A stretch of DNA of 64,000 bases from Nereocystis luetkeana (lineage: Eukaryota > Sar > Phaeophyceae > Laminariales > Laminariaceae). The notes under the pieces were generated by a model. The model saw nothing but the letters and a program-made list of their open reading frames with translations. It did no database searches and was not told where the DNA came from. Positions 11,118 through 22,073 of the stretch are shown piece after piece. Both the position numbers and the translations under genes were made by a program. Where the stretch lies: contig JARUPZ010000010.1 of assembly GCA_031213475.1 (NCBI GenBank), positions 2,361,001 through 2,425,000 on the forward strand, in the 5' to 3' direction. Positions within the stretch are counted from its first letter, which is position 1; every line of letters starts with the position of its first letter.

Positions 11118-11336
11118 AAGGGGGGGCATAGTAAAAAGTACCTACGGTATACACAAAAACCTACCAGGTATATGTTTTCCTATATTTACTATTGCGGGGG
11201 ACCATAGTTAATAGGACCTGTCAAACACATAAATACCCATATATTTAACCATTTTTCCTAACAATATTTGGTCCTATTAACTATGGTCCCCCGTAATAAC
11301 AATATTTGGTCATATTTAATGTGGTCCCCGGTGATA
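11118..11336. mobile_element. MITE-1 copy nested inside another MITE-1 copy
   Basis: An outer, older copy (left part 11118-11190, right part 11298-11336) is split by a younger complete copy at 11192-11296. The outer core word TTTACTAACAATATTTGG is interrupted exactly at its TA, which is duplicated on both sides of the inner element. This fixes the target duplication as TA and the inner terminus as TTGCGGGGG/CCCCCGTAA. The outer copy also contains TACCAGGTA at 11162. Confidence 0.88.
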
Positions 11337-11342
11337 GTGAAA

Positions 11343-11521
11343 GACGCGAGTCGACGAGGGAAGAAAGTGCTGAACCCTTCCCGCCATGAAAACACGAGGC
11401 ACGTACCGTAGTGGGGTAAGGGGAGAAACGCCTCCTGTGTGACCGATCCGAGTAACGACGGCTGTGTTAGCAGGAACGAGAAAAATCGAAGATGGAAACA
11501 AAAAAACAAAGAAAAAAAGGC
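11343..11521 (+). mobile_element. SINE-A relic, headless
   Basis: GCGAGTCGACGAGGGAAGAA, CACGTACCGTAGTGGGG and an A-rich end match the SINE-A body. No tRNA-like head remains. Confidence 0.55.
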
Positions 11522-12129
11522 AACACAGAGGGCAACCGGCACCGCTAAACCGGCACTAAAGAGGGGGAGACCAAAACTGCTTCAATAGAAAATAAAAAAA
11601 ACCGAGTCAGGTGAAGATCGAGAAATTTCGTTGAATCTCATATTTTGTTTCGATTGTTCAAGTTCTCAAGTCGTGTGTGGTACCTGGTATGTGCATAAGC
11701 TCGTAGGAGAATCTATTAATAGAGGATTAGAATTTCGCGCATTTTGCGAACTAAAAGCACAATTGCGTGAAATCTTGCCTTGGGGTCCGATGGCTCGAAT
11801 TACGAAGTCGAAGCATTATAATTTCGTGCTTTGCAAGAATTTCGTGCATTGCAAGCAAGGGTACCAGGTGCAAACCAGGTATGCAGCATGCCGAGTACAA
11901 CAAGCATTCATATCGAGCCGCTCAATGCTACCGGTCGACTCCGTCGCCAAGGGTACAGAACAATACAATACGAAATTACTAACGCTGCTCGCCACTGCAT
12001 GCTATATACCGCACACTGCACGGGTCCATTGCTCAAAAACACGAAAATACTCGCTCGAAAGCCCAAATGCCAGAACAACAGGCTTCCGACTGCTGCTGTG
12101 GCCGTATGTTGCTCTTCTCTGTAGAATCC

Positions 12130-12340
12130 TACGATGCGGTGGGGTGTGGCGCGGTGCGGTATGGTGTGGTGCGGTGCGGTGCGGTACGGTGAGGTGCGGA
12201 TTTGACGATTTCATATTCGTACGGGACGGTGTCGGTTCGGCAGGGTGAGGATTTTAGTTCTTGATTTTTCATATTTACGATGCGGTGCGGTGCGGTGCGG
12301 TGCGGTGCGGTGCGGTGCGGTGCGGTGCGGTGCGGTTTGA
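12130..12340. repeat. GGTGC pentamer satellite
   Basis: Two blocks (12130-12200 and 12280-12336) of GCGGT units, the second a clean run of eleven pentamers. Arg-Thr-Ala-Pro-His repeats in the minus frames derive from it. Confidence 0.9.
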
Positions 12341-12894
12341 AACTACGAGTACTCGTACTACCACTCTATCAACTCCCAATGTGTTGGCCTGGAAGGGGTA
12401 CTGCTTGCTACTGCTGCACCAGGCATGATAGCGTACATATGTATTCATACTGCGGAGGCAAACGCGCGAGGCATTACCCTGCCACAGCCCTAAGGTGTAT
12501 ACACATTTTATCAACAGACGTCGGGGATACATACCATGTGTGTGTGTGAATATGTGGAAGACGGGACAGGTTTTGGGAAAGGTTTGCGAGAGTAGGGGCT
12601 TCATAAATTTAAAGAAGAAAAAAACTGAATATATACCTGGTACATACCAGGTACCTACATCGGCTGACGTGACACTGGAGGCGATGTATCGTATGCCCGG
12701 GGTTCCCCTGCACTCTTTCCCCATTTGATAGACAGCCGTCAAGGAACTCTCTGGCAAAAAAAAATAGGAAGGACAGCCGTCAAGCCAGCCGCCGAGGAAC
12801 TCCCCACACTAAAGCTACTGTAGTACGGACAGCCAACGGATCGGATTTTACCGGTACAATATTATCATAGGCGATTGAGGAACAACTGAAAATA

Positions 12895-13270
12895 GTGTGA
12901 TACCATCAATCATCCATCAACCAACCCATCGATCAAACGGGTGAGATCGCAGATCCTACGGCACTGAGCGAACAGCAAGTTATGTTACATGTCACATCAT
13001 CGCTCACCGATCAATCAACCCACCAATCGAACAGACTTCAAGGCGATATATATGAGCAAACGGCGAAAAACGTGACACCAAAAATCATGAATCGACCGAC
13101 CAACTAACCAACCAACCAACCATCCAATCAACCATCAACTAATCATCAATCAATCAATAAATCATCAATCAATCATCAACCAGTCAATAAATCATCAATC
13201 AATCATCAACCAATCGATCAGTCATCAACCAATCAATCAATCGATCAACCAATCAATCAATCGATCTACT
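12895..13270. repeat. CAATCAAT/CATCAA degenerate microsatellite
   Basis: About 370 bases of ATCAATCAACCAATCA-type units on the plus strand. No gene. Confidence 0.85.
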
Positions 13271-13376
13271 CACCCAGAGAGTGAAACTACAGCGTAGTCA
13301 AGACCGTAGTATCGGTCCTCCCGCAGGAAACTAACCCACACGAAACGAAGCCTGAGACTACGGTATGGACATATAC

Positions 13377-13487
13377 TATTACGGGGGACCATGGTAAATA
13401 GGACCAAATACTGTCAGTAAAAAATGGCGAAATATGTAGGTTTTTGGCTGTACCGTGGGTCCTATTTAATATGGTCCCGCGTGCTAG
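13377..13487. mobile_element. MITE-1 copy
   Basis: Intact left arm. The right arm has mutated to ATGGTCCCGCGTGCTA. Confidence 0.8.
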
Positions 13488-13604
13488 CAGCCTGGACGCT
13501 ACCCAATCAAACTCTCAGAAAGTCGACTCCTCTCTTTCCTTTGGCTGGTCTGGGCCCACGTCACCACGGCCTACCAGCAGGAAGAGTAAAGAATCGCAAA
13601 CTAT

Positions 13605-13714
13605 TATTACGGGGGACCATAGTTAATAGGACCAAATATTGTTAGTAAAAATGGTTAAATATATAGGTTTTTATGTACACCATAGGTCCTATTAACTATG
13701 GTCCCCCGTAATAA
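13605..13714. mobile_element. MITE-1 copy, near consensus
   Basis: Both arms match the consensus and are flanked by TA. It is one of the youngest-looking copies in the window. Confidence 0.9.
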
Positions 13715-13904
13715 CAAGAAATTGTACCTTCTCGCCCGCCAAGAAATAGAGAGGACAAAGACATCCTGAGCCTGATTTCGGGTTTCTTACGAGAGGGCTG
13801 GTACTGCTGCTGTAACTGCTGCCACTCTGTACCGGTACGTACGTGTAACGGGTACAGAAAAGGGGAGTGGGGAACGTGATGCGGTCGTGCGGCCCACAGA
13901 GAGG

Positions 13905-14320
13905 CCAAGAGATCGCGGTTTGACCCCTTGGTTGACCGTCCCCTACACTAAAACAGGTACACGAAGATGCCAGGAGACCGCGGTTTGACCTCTTGACTTA
14001 CCGCCGCGTGCGCTGAAACCTGGTATACGACGATGTTCGGAGACCGCGGTTTGACGCCTCGACTGACTGCTCCCAACACTAAAGCTAGCATGTTGAAGCC
14101 ACAAGAGGCCTTGGCGAGTCCAAAATGACCGGTCTCCTATTTTACGGGGGAATCATATCAAATAAAACCTACGTTCTACACAAAAACCTATATATTTCGC
14201 TATTTTACTAACAACATTTGGTCCCATTTACTATGGCCCCCCGTAATAGCATATTTTCGCAGGTGACCGCGGTCTGGCGCCTTTACCGACCGCCCCCTCC
14301 ATCAAAACTAGTAAAATACC
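13905..14320. repeat. Tandem repeat of about 66 bp, interrupted by MITE-1
   Basis: Four diverged units, each starting GAGACCGCGGTTTGAC and containing ACTGACCGCCCC-like and ACACTAAAAC-like words (starts near 13907, 13974, 14040 and 14266). A MITE-1 copy lies between units three and four. Related words recur at 12755-12835 and 20430-20610. Confidence 0.65.
14139..14249. mobile_element. MITE-1 copy
   Basis: The left end reads TTTACGGGGGAATCATATCA; the right arm ACTATGGCCCCCCGTAATA is intact. Confidence 0.85.
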
Positions 14321-14412
14321 ACGTGTTAATCGTAGGGCATACTGCAACGAAACACATCCCACTCGTATTCTAAGCAAAATTGTGCCCAAACATGCGGGGG
14401 CAGTTCTCAAGG

Positions 14413-14510
14413 GGTTAAGAACCGCAGTCCCGTTTTGGGGACAAACCACTCAATTTCCAGGCAAATTGTCCCTGAATCGGGACTGCGGTCGTTAAGTTTA
14501 AGGGGTTAAG
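14413..14510. mobile_element. MITE-2 copy
   Basis: AAGGGGTTAAGAACCGCAG at the left and GGGACTGCGGTCGTTAAG at the right, with repeated AAGGGGTTAAG at the end. Confidence 0.75.
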
Positions 14511-14967
14511 TTAAGGCCAAAAGAGACCATGAAGCGCCCGAAAAGGCGGGTCCGCGGGTCTCCCAACATTTTCATTAGGCGGCCCCCTGCGTGGTTGGGG
14601 TGCCTCGTCTCCGCCGGCATGTTTTCGCCCGCGCAAGCAGGGTTCGGATTCGTGTATGCGCCCGCACACAAAAATACTTATCCCCGTGAGGTGAGGCAGG
14701 GTTTTGATTCGAGACTAAACATATAGCGGGATATTTCTACTTCTCGACGACTGCCGCTGTGGAACGTTTTTCGGTTTCGGCCTCACGGCTGCCACCAACC
14801 CGACCCGGAACGCAAAGCGAACAAGAGGCTCACTTGGTGGGTGTGGTCCGGGAACACTCTAGCGATAAGCCGCTGTACTTACTTCCCTCTGCGTAATACT
14901 CGTATTCAGGCCCATGGGTCGCTCCGCGGGCACAATAATAACCCTGCGTGCGCGGGCGAACGCACCA

Positions 14968-15245
14968 GTGTGTGTGTGTGTGTTCTTCACATTAAACCGT
15001 TCTTTCTACCCGTCGACATCCAGCACAACCAGTGTCCGTGCCGATTCTCCAATCCTAGAAGAGATACAAGTTATGTGGTCACAAAGCTACGCCACAGAGA
15101 TACTACATTGCCACGTGTGCAGTATGCACTGCAGTGGGCAATGCAAACCCATGTCATCATACTAGATACGACAGGCACGACATACGCAATCTATGAAATA
15201 GTGAAACGAAAAGAAACAATCAAAGAGAAAACAAAAACAAAGTAC
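14968..15245 (+). repeat. R3 dispersed repeat (TG-microsatellite head)
   Basis: It begins with a TG run, then TTCTTCACATTAAACCG, TACCCGTCGACATCCAGC, AGAGATACAAG and CATCATACTAGATACGAC, and ends in an A/AAC-rich stretch. Two overlapping frames stay open through most of it (FFTLNRSFYPSTSSTTSVRA and the shifted PFFLPVDIQHNQCPC), but copies elsewhere break both. Compared with 33103-33120 it carries a TACCTGGTA insertion at 15243. Confidence 0.75.
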
Positions 15246-15639
15246 CTGGTAGACAGTACCTGGTTCGATCTCGGGGTAAATCCATTGCACTTTACGGAAT
15301 GTGTTACGCGTACAATATGTAAATATCCAAACACCAGTACGTACCCAAAAGCAGCCTGGCTGTGCTGTTGCATGCTTGCTGTCGTTGTATTTTTGCTGAT
15401 ATGCTTGCTGTTGTCGTTGTTTTAAAATTCAACGGTTATATCTTGTCGATTGTGTTGTGCTACGATCGTAATATTTAATACCAGGTAGTTGTATTCACAC
15501 CACCAACGGTTATATATCGTCGTCGTAGCAGCATAATAGTTGCACTCACGTCAACGGTGGTGTCTTGTCGTCGTTGTTATCGCTGTGTTCACATTCAACC
15601 GTCATATGATGCCCTCGATGAATGCACAATATTTCGCAT

Positions 15640-15680
15640 GCCGTCCATTGAACGGCTACATCAACCGGACGGCATGCGAA
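15640..15680. other. Hairpin GCATGCCGTCC...GGACGGCATGC
   Basis: An 11-base perfect inverted repeat separated by about 18 bases. The long ORF across it shows no recognisable domain. Confidence 0.5.
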
Positions 15681-15689
15681 GCCCAAAAT

Positions 15690-17286
15690 CCAAAAGATCA
15701 GTACCAGCAACCATATTCCACGGCATGTCATCGCCATCACCACATGATCACGACTGCTGTTATACCACACCTGGTAGCTTATATTAATAGCTACAGCGCG
15801 ACGTCGTATATACAAACGTGTAAACGAGTAGAGCTTGCCACGCATTCGATCAAATGGTTGAAGTACACTGCGTACGAGACAAAGGGACTAATGCCAGCCA
15901 TCGGTTGATCGGGTCTGATTGGCTCTAGGGTTACGGCCAGGGTTTGCAGTGTGCAATATCTCGTCCACAGGCTGCGTCAACCATTTTCACGTGGCAAGCT
16001 GTAAGATGGTTGGTGCACACAGACCAGTGGATCTGCCCGCGCAGGCACAATCCTTGTGCGTATGTGTATGTGTCCGCACAGCGGCCCACAGCAGTATATC
16101 AAAACACAACCGACCCCACAGAACACATCAACCAAACAGGCCTCTGCCTAGGACTAGGCCAAGGTGAGAATTTCGGGTTGGGGTGGTCGTTGCCGAAGCC
16201 GGAGACCCACCGTCGGGAAAAAAAATCCCACACAAGTGGGGTCGTAGTCGCCCCTCCGCAGTAGTGAGTGGCAAAGGTAGCAGGGCGTAGTCGCCGTGGT
16301 CCCTCTGCAGTAGTGATTTGGTGTGGCAAAGGTAGCAGGACGACCTGTGTACCATGTTATGTTCTGTGTTTCGTGATGGTACTGGGTTCGGCGTGCTGGT
16401 TAGTCAACCATCACACCGTCGTACGTGTATATACTACGTACCAGGACGTATATATCACTACCTGCCGACACACCGACCGTACACACCTGGTGCCAGCATG
16501 TTCGTACACACCAAGAACGAACCAATGTAACCGACGAGCGACGGTATGACAACATACTCACAACATATCGTATGGTTACATAGAGGTTTCGACCACCCTG
16601 GGCTGCCTACCACTGTCAATGCACACATGCAAGAGTATAAAGCGACACATTTTACATTTTTGAAAAATACGTCGCGGACACCATACGGGCCGCGCGGAGA
16701 TACTGGTACCCGGCACCGATAGCAAATACGAGTACGTACGTAAGACCATTAAATCAAGAAAAAAATGTGTACCAGTACGAACATCTGGATGATCGGGGGG
16801 CTCCTTCACTGCCACTGCTGTTATTATTAATAGCTTAGCTCTTCAATAAATGACATGAAAATAAGAGCCAAGCACGACTGCGAAGAACAGATGAGGGGGA
16901 GCGTTGGGAAGGGTTCACTCATGGTCTGGGGAGGGGTGGGGAGGGGTGGGGGGGGGGGGGGGGGGGGATCGCGGACGGACAACAGATACCAGTATGTACT
17001 TTCATATCATACATACATATGGTACCTGGTTCGTTATGTGTATCCATGGTTCATTGCTCTGCAGCACGGACGCCTACACGCCTACCCGTTAGGTGTTCGG
17101 CCATCATCTTGCGGGTTATAGATAGATTGTTGTCGTTGTTACCCGCAGTTATCCGTATTGTTGCTGGTCTCACCATGCTCGATGCTCAATACCTGGGGAA
17201 TAATGCTTACGAGGCACGAGGTATATAAAAACGACGTATCCGTGGTAGACGGTCAGAGGCTAACCGTAGGTACCTAACTGGTACTG
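15690..17286. other. Intergenic, no recognisable gene
   Basis: It contains repeated CGTAGTCGCC..CTCCGCAGTAGTG words (16240-16325), an 18-base G tract at 16950-16967 and a TATTAATA at 16825. ORFs here lack domain signatures. Confidence 0.4.
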
Positions 17287-17386
17287 CTTAACCCTTTCAA
17301 AAACCGCCGTCCCGTTTTAGGGGCGAACTACTTGGAATTCGAGTGGATTGCCCCCTAATCGGGGCTGCATTTCTAAAACGGTTACG
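17287..17386. mobile_element. MITE-2 copy
   Basis: TTAACCCTTTCAAAAACCGC at the left and GGGGCTGCATTTCTAAAACG at the right. Confidence 0.8.
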
Positions 17387-17588
17387 CTAGAAATGGAAAA
17401 ATATGCCATTCGCACCCGTGTGGTCAGGAAGATCACAGAACACGTATGCCTGGTAGGTACGACCTGCTGTTTGGTAGTGCGAGAGAAGAAAGGTTATGAT
17501 AGCAGCGAGTGGCACTATAGTTGAAGGGCACAGCAGCACAGCCGTCACCAGGTACCTACCTACCTGGTATGTGCAAAATATAAGGTGC

Positions 17589-17591
<3 letters not shown>

Positions 17592-17622
<31 letters not shown>

Positions 17623-17820
17623 CTTCACATTAACCCTCTTAGAAGCGCAGTCCCGTTTTCGGGACAAACCACTCAAATTTCAAGTAGTTTGTCCCCAAAA
17701 CGGGACTGCGGTTCTAAAGGGGTTAAACCGTTCTTTCTACCCGTCGACATCCATCCAGCACAACCAGTGTCCGTGCCGATTCTTCAATCCTGAGAAGAGA
17801 TACAAGTTCTGTGGTCACAG
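17592..17820 (+). repeat. R3 copy interrupted by a MITE-2
   Basis: The TG-run head and TTCTTCACA (17592-17629) are separated from ACCGTTCTTTCTACCCGTCG (17727 on) by a complete MITE-2. The R3 empty site CACATTAAACCG is known from copies at 14997 and 32096. The copy is truncated after GTGGTCACA. Confidence 0.85.
17630..17727. mobile_element. MITE-2, complete, TTAA target proven
   Basis: The element CCCTCTTAGAAGCGCAG...CTGCGGTTCTAAAGGGG sits between two TTAA words where the empty R3 site has a single TTAA. TTAA duplication with CCC termini is the hallmark of piggyBac-superfamily elements, so this MITE family is likely mobilised by a piggyBac-like transposase (inference). It has no coding capacity. 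Confidence 0.88.
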
Positions 17821-17886
17821 CAGTAGACAACAACAGTACGTACCGGTACGTATGAAGTTTGGGGCAAGAACGATCACTTAAATTAA

Positions 17887-17986
17887 ATTAACCCATTTAG
17901 CACCGCACTCCCATATGCGGGGACAAAGCACTCGAATTATAAGTAGTTTGTCCCCAAAACGGGACTGGGGTCCTAAGAGGGTTAAA
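17887..17986. mobile_element. MITE-2 copy
   Basis: TTAACCCATTTAGCACCGCA to GGGGTCCTAAGAGGGTTAA. Both TTAA ends are present. Confidence 0.88.
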
Positions 17987-18204
17987 AAAGGCCCTGAAAT
18001 AAATGACGAGTTCGCATAGGACACGCGAAGAATCTCTCTTATACCTGGTACATACAAAAAGGTGGGGGCGTCCGAAATGCCACGAGTGAATAGGGGTCTG
18101 TAGGTGAAGGCTATCAAGTTTGGAGCACAAAGGAAAAAACGTGCGAATAAAACTACGACGTCACCACCAAGCAGCCCCGGCTACTCGGGGTAGGCAGGGT
18201 GAGG

Positions 18205-18490
18205 GCGGGGGGGGGTACTCGACATCATGCATGGCCGTAGTCGTATGACCATAGAGCATTGCATCCCTAATATGCCGGGACGGAGCACGTCGGGTTTAGA
18301 CCGACCAGGCAGAATGTGCTTAAATACACCACGCGCGAAGCGCCGTGAGATGGTCGGCGAGTCGCATGAAGGGTGAGCTGCATCCTACTAAGAACCGCTT
18401 GTGAGGCGGGCTTGCACATGGATGACAGCTTCAATGGGTTAATATATTTCCCGGTGTGACAGGCCACTTCCAGAGACAGCAATGGGGGTG
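18205..18490 (-). repeat. R4 dispersed repeat, nearly full length
   Basis: On the plus strand it starts with a G tract and GTACTCGACATCATGCATGG and ends GACAGCAATGGGGG. It is the complement of the copy at 3921. Confidence 0.8.
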
Positions 18491-18623
18491 CTAGGCAGGG
18501 AGGGGTAGGGGACAAATATGTCAGCAGACAGCATTTTCGCAAGACCGGGAAGTTGCCAAAATGGACTTTTGACCAACACCATATAAGAAGGTTTGAGGTA
18601 GTGTGAAACAGTCGGCCCTGCTA

Positions 18624-18734
18624 CTACTACGGGGGACCATAGTTAATAGGACCAAATATAGTTAGTAAAAAAAGGTAAATATACAGGTTTTTGTGTTTGC
18701 CGTAGATCCTATTTACTATGATCCCCCGTAATAT
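18624..18734. mobile_element. MITE-1 copy
   Basis: TACTACGGGGGACCATAG at the left, ACTATGATCCCCCGTAATA at the right. Confidence 0.88.
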
Positions 18735-19008
18735 TATACTACTGTAGGTCGATAGCGCACGTTTTGTCTTGCTTGACGTGTCTCCGGCTGAAATTAGCCC
18801 AGGGGGATGGTGTACTGTGTGTAGGTAGGGGAGGTGTCCGAAGCGCAACATGGCGAGCTCAGCTATGCAACACGCGCGCGGCATCACAAGGTGCGTGTAC
18901 TCAGCTGCTTGTACTCGATTTTGCTTCCTATTAATATTATAAATAACAGACCCTACGAGACGTTTGACAACGTCGCTCTCGTCGTTGGTTTATTTGGTCG
19001 CTATGCCG

Positions 19009-19341
19009 CGTCCCCGGTGGCTTAGTAGGTGGTCCGCGTGCCTGCTAACATCAACTTTTTGTGGGTTCAAGTCTCACCGAGTGCATACTCGTGAGCACTT
19101 TTTCCTGCGTGAAAATTGATGAGCAGAAAGCGCAACAGCGTGAGTTGGCTAGATTCGATGAAAATCGACTATTAATAGCAGTGGGAATGCTGGACCCCTT
19201 GCACGACAAAAAAATAAAGGCACGTGCCGGGGCGGGGAAGGGGCGACACCCGCGACCACGGCTCGTCCAGAAGAAGACCGCTGAGGGTAAAACCTCCAAC
19301 GAGTTGAGCTAGAAAGTGAAGGTGATGATTTGGAAAAAAAC
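19009..19341 (+). mobile_element. SINE-B, full length
   Basis: tRNA-like head: CCCCGGTGGCTTAGTAGGTG (A box) and GGGTTCAAGTCTCACCGAG (B box). The body has GCGTGAAAATTGATGAGCAG, AAAATCGACTATTAATAGCA and GGGACCACGGCTCGTCC-like segments, and the element ends in AAAGTGAAGGTGATGATTTGG. It resembles SINE-A only in general layout. A TATTAATA word (19170) interrupts the body relative to the copies at 36616 and 9800. Confidence 0.75.
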
Positions 19342-19379
19342 ACACACACGCACACACACGTGAAGCCCCCAATATCTAC

Positions 19380-19645
19380 AGTGTTAGTAGTTGTTGTTTG
19401 TTGTTGTTCTCACATTAACTCACAATTCAATGCAGTCCGTGGTCGCAGGACAGGCTCCAATAACTCTGGAGTGGAAGAAATACCTCAAGTAAAAACAGAG
19501 GCAAAAAAAACAAAAAACAGGCATACGCACTCCACCACTGCGGACACCAGGGAAGCAAAAAGGAGACTATTAATAGCAGACAAAAACCTAAAAAAAGAAG
19601 ATGAAGCTAAGCAAAACAAAACAAAAACAAAAACAAAGTATACCA
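19380..19645 (+). repeat. R6 dispersed repeat, partial
   Basis: It begins TTGTTGTTGTTCTCACATTAA, then CAATGCAGTCCGTGGTCGCA, AACTCTGGAGTGGAAG and a lysine-rich A-tract region. It matches the complement of 33040-32800. An open frame with basic repeats exists, but no domain is recognised. Confidence 0.65.
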
Positions 19646-19689
19646 GGTACCAAGGTAGCATATGGGTAATCGCTTCATGTTTGTTTTCC

Positions 19690-19955
19690 CTTGTTTTTCC
19701 ATCCCATCTCTGCTCTTGTTATCGTCGCCCTTCTTTCTAATGTTTCCTCCCTGTAATAGTCGGACCTCAGGCCCGGTGTCAGATAGCAAAAGCTCTTCTC
19801 CCCCCAACCTCCCCCCGCACTAAGGCAAGCGCCTTGCATTCATACCACGATAAGGGTTCAGCACTTAGTACTCGTAGCACTTTCTTCCTTCTCTCGTCGA
19901 GTCGCGTCCGAAAAGCGATAACCCACACCACGAGGCGCTCTCGGCAGTGGGTGTT
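19690..19955 (-). mobile_element. SINE-A relic
   Basis: CATCCCATCTCTGCTC, CAGATAGCAAAAGCTCTTCT, CTCGTCGAGTCGCG and GGCGCTCTCGGCAGTG align with the complement of the SINE-A body. The head is missing. Confidence 0.5.
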
Positions 19956-20612
19956 TCGTAGCAAGAATCAAAAATGGGGTCCCAAAAGGAACAAAGGTTA
20001 TCGATGCCAAAGTGGACGGCATTACAGTATACGTTTTGAATTTTGATACCAGCATCAACCGGTGACTATATTCCCGGCTAGAGAGTGGTAGGCGGTAATG
20101 GTTGAGAGTCCATCGCCACTGACGAGAAAAAATGTTTTACGATACCGATAGACTTGTGTTCACATTTCCTCCACAGCTAAACTCGCGTGAGCTTCTGACG
20201 CTCGGACACCTTCTGGAGTACGATGTGCAGCGAGCGTAATGTACGTATTAATAGAATGTCGGCCTACGACGGGTAGAAAACGGTTAGTGCGAGGAGTACA
20301 CACGTGGCCAAGCCGCGGTCACCAAAAAGTCTACCAGAAGGGGCATGTGCTACATGGGAGATCGTGTGTTTTACCCCGTGACAAGACCCTCCCCTATTCT
20401 AAAACCAGTACAAAAAGGCCAAAAAAAGGCCTCGACGCGCCCAAAAAGACCGGTCGGTCTCTACGTAGAGCAGGTTGGGTGGTCATTGGTGTTCCCTTGT
20501 CCCTTGACTGACCGTCTTTCCTTTGACTGACCGACGCCTGACTAACAGGATTGCAAGAGGCCAAAAGAGGCCTCGACGCGTCCTAAAAGGCCGGTCTCCT
20601 TCGTATAGCCGT

Positions 20613-20680
20613 GTGTGTTGTCTTCACATTGAATCGTCCTTTCTTTCTACCCAGCTTCATCAGTACACCCGGCGTCCGTC
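20613..20680 (+). repeat. R3-related fragment
   Basis: TTGTCTTCACATTGAATCG then TCTACCCAGCTTCATCAGTA; the same subfamily occurs at 31967-32060. Confidence 0.5.
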
Positions 20681-21170
20681 ATACCCGGTGCCTGGTATAT
20701 GACTATTAATACTGTTGCCTGGTACGTGTAGACCATGTTGGGCGCTCGGTGGTGATACCTTTCCTCCTCCCCTCTCGGTACAAGTCTCCATTATCTCTAC
20801 GTACCCTCGGTTGAATTTTGACTTCGATATCCAACTGGGACTATATTTCTGGTCACAGCACTGGTGTACGTTTGAACAATGTATGTGTATATCCCCACAC
20901 CGGGAGGGGTTTCAGCTTTCGGTTTTCTCACAGCGGTACAAGGGCGCCTGCCAATGAATACCGATACTACCCACCGAAAAACAAACGAGCGCCGAGAAAG
21001 TCAGGGTGATACTTGGAGGATAACAAGAAACTCAGGAGCCGTTACACCGAAAGATAGCGAAGAAAGCACCATCTCCTGAACAAGAAACTCCAGCCCCCGT
21101 CAATACGTGCGAGTACAGCAGAAAAACAGACTTACTGCTGTTTCTCGCTTGTCGCTCGCAGATTACACAT

Positions 21171-21345
21171 ACCGTAGCGGGAAGGGGGGAGAAGAGCCTG
21201 CTATGTGACCCCGGATCTGAGTTACGAGTTGGAAGGAGAGAGAGAAGAAGATGTGCGAAGATAATGAATGGGATGAGAAAAAAAAAAAACAAAAAAAAAA
21301 CATGACTCATAGTTGTTCTCAACTCCAAAAAAAAAAAAAAAAAAA
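21171..21345 (+). mobile_element. SINE-A 3' end with poly(A)
   Basis: ACCGTAGCGGGAAGGGGGG to AATGGGATGAG followed by A tracts (21278-21300 and 21327-21348). Confidence 0.75.
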
Positions 21346-21884
21346 AAAAAACTACGTGTCCGTAGACTCGTCTTGTGCTGCTGTGTGCACCGCACAACAA
21401 TAGCCGTTGGTCGATTTTTCATCGAGTTTTAAATGTTTTGCCAATTCACGCAACATACGCGTTTCGATTTCAGAAAGGTCGTCGCGTGTACGTGAGCGAG
21501 CAGGGCTTAGAGGAGGGGAGACAGCAGGGCAACCAGCCGACCGTTCAACGCGCGAGACAACACAAGACAACGCACTCTAAAATGACCTAAGGAAGGAAGT
21601 TCCAACCAAATTTTCTCGACAACAGCTAAAGTGCAAACAAACGCCGAGCGGTGCGTCTATCGAAAGATCCCGACGAGATATTCCCAGAGCCGCTGTTTTC
21701 GGTATGTATATATACCTGGTATACTCGTATCGTAAGAGCAGTCAAGTCAGACTCTGTCAAGCCCATAAATGCTGTCATGGACTTAGAGCCAACGTGCCCA
21801 GCAAAGCCAACAGCAATGTGCCGACATGTTTCAGAAGGAACCCGATGCAGCAGCAAAAGCGTTGCAGACGCTGTCGACAGTTGC

Positions 21885-21935
21885 CGCCGCCACTGCTGCA
21901 GCTGCTGCTGCTGCTGCTGTTGTTGCTGCTACTGC
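21885..21935. repeat. CTG microsatellite
   Basis: About ten CTG/CTA units with interruptions. Confidence 0.85.
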
Positions 21936-22073
21936 AATCGAGGTGGGAATCTCCGAGAGGCCGCACGTATCGTACTTATGGTTTGGTACCATTATGCAAA
22001 TAAGTAGCAGTATCGACGAGCTGGTACATGGAGTAGAGTATCACATAATGCTTGCACCTTGCACTTGTTGCTT

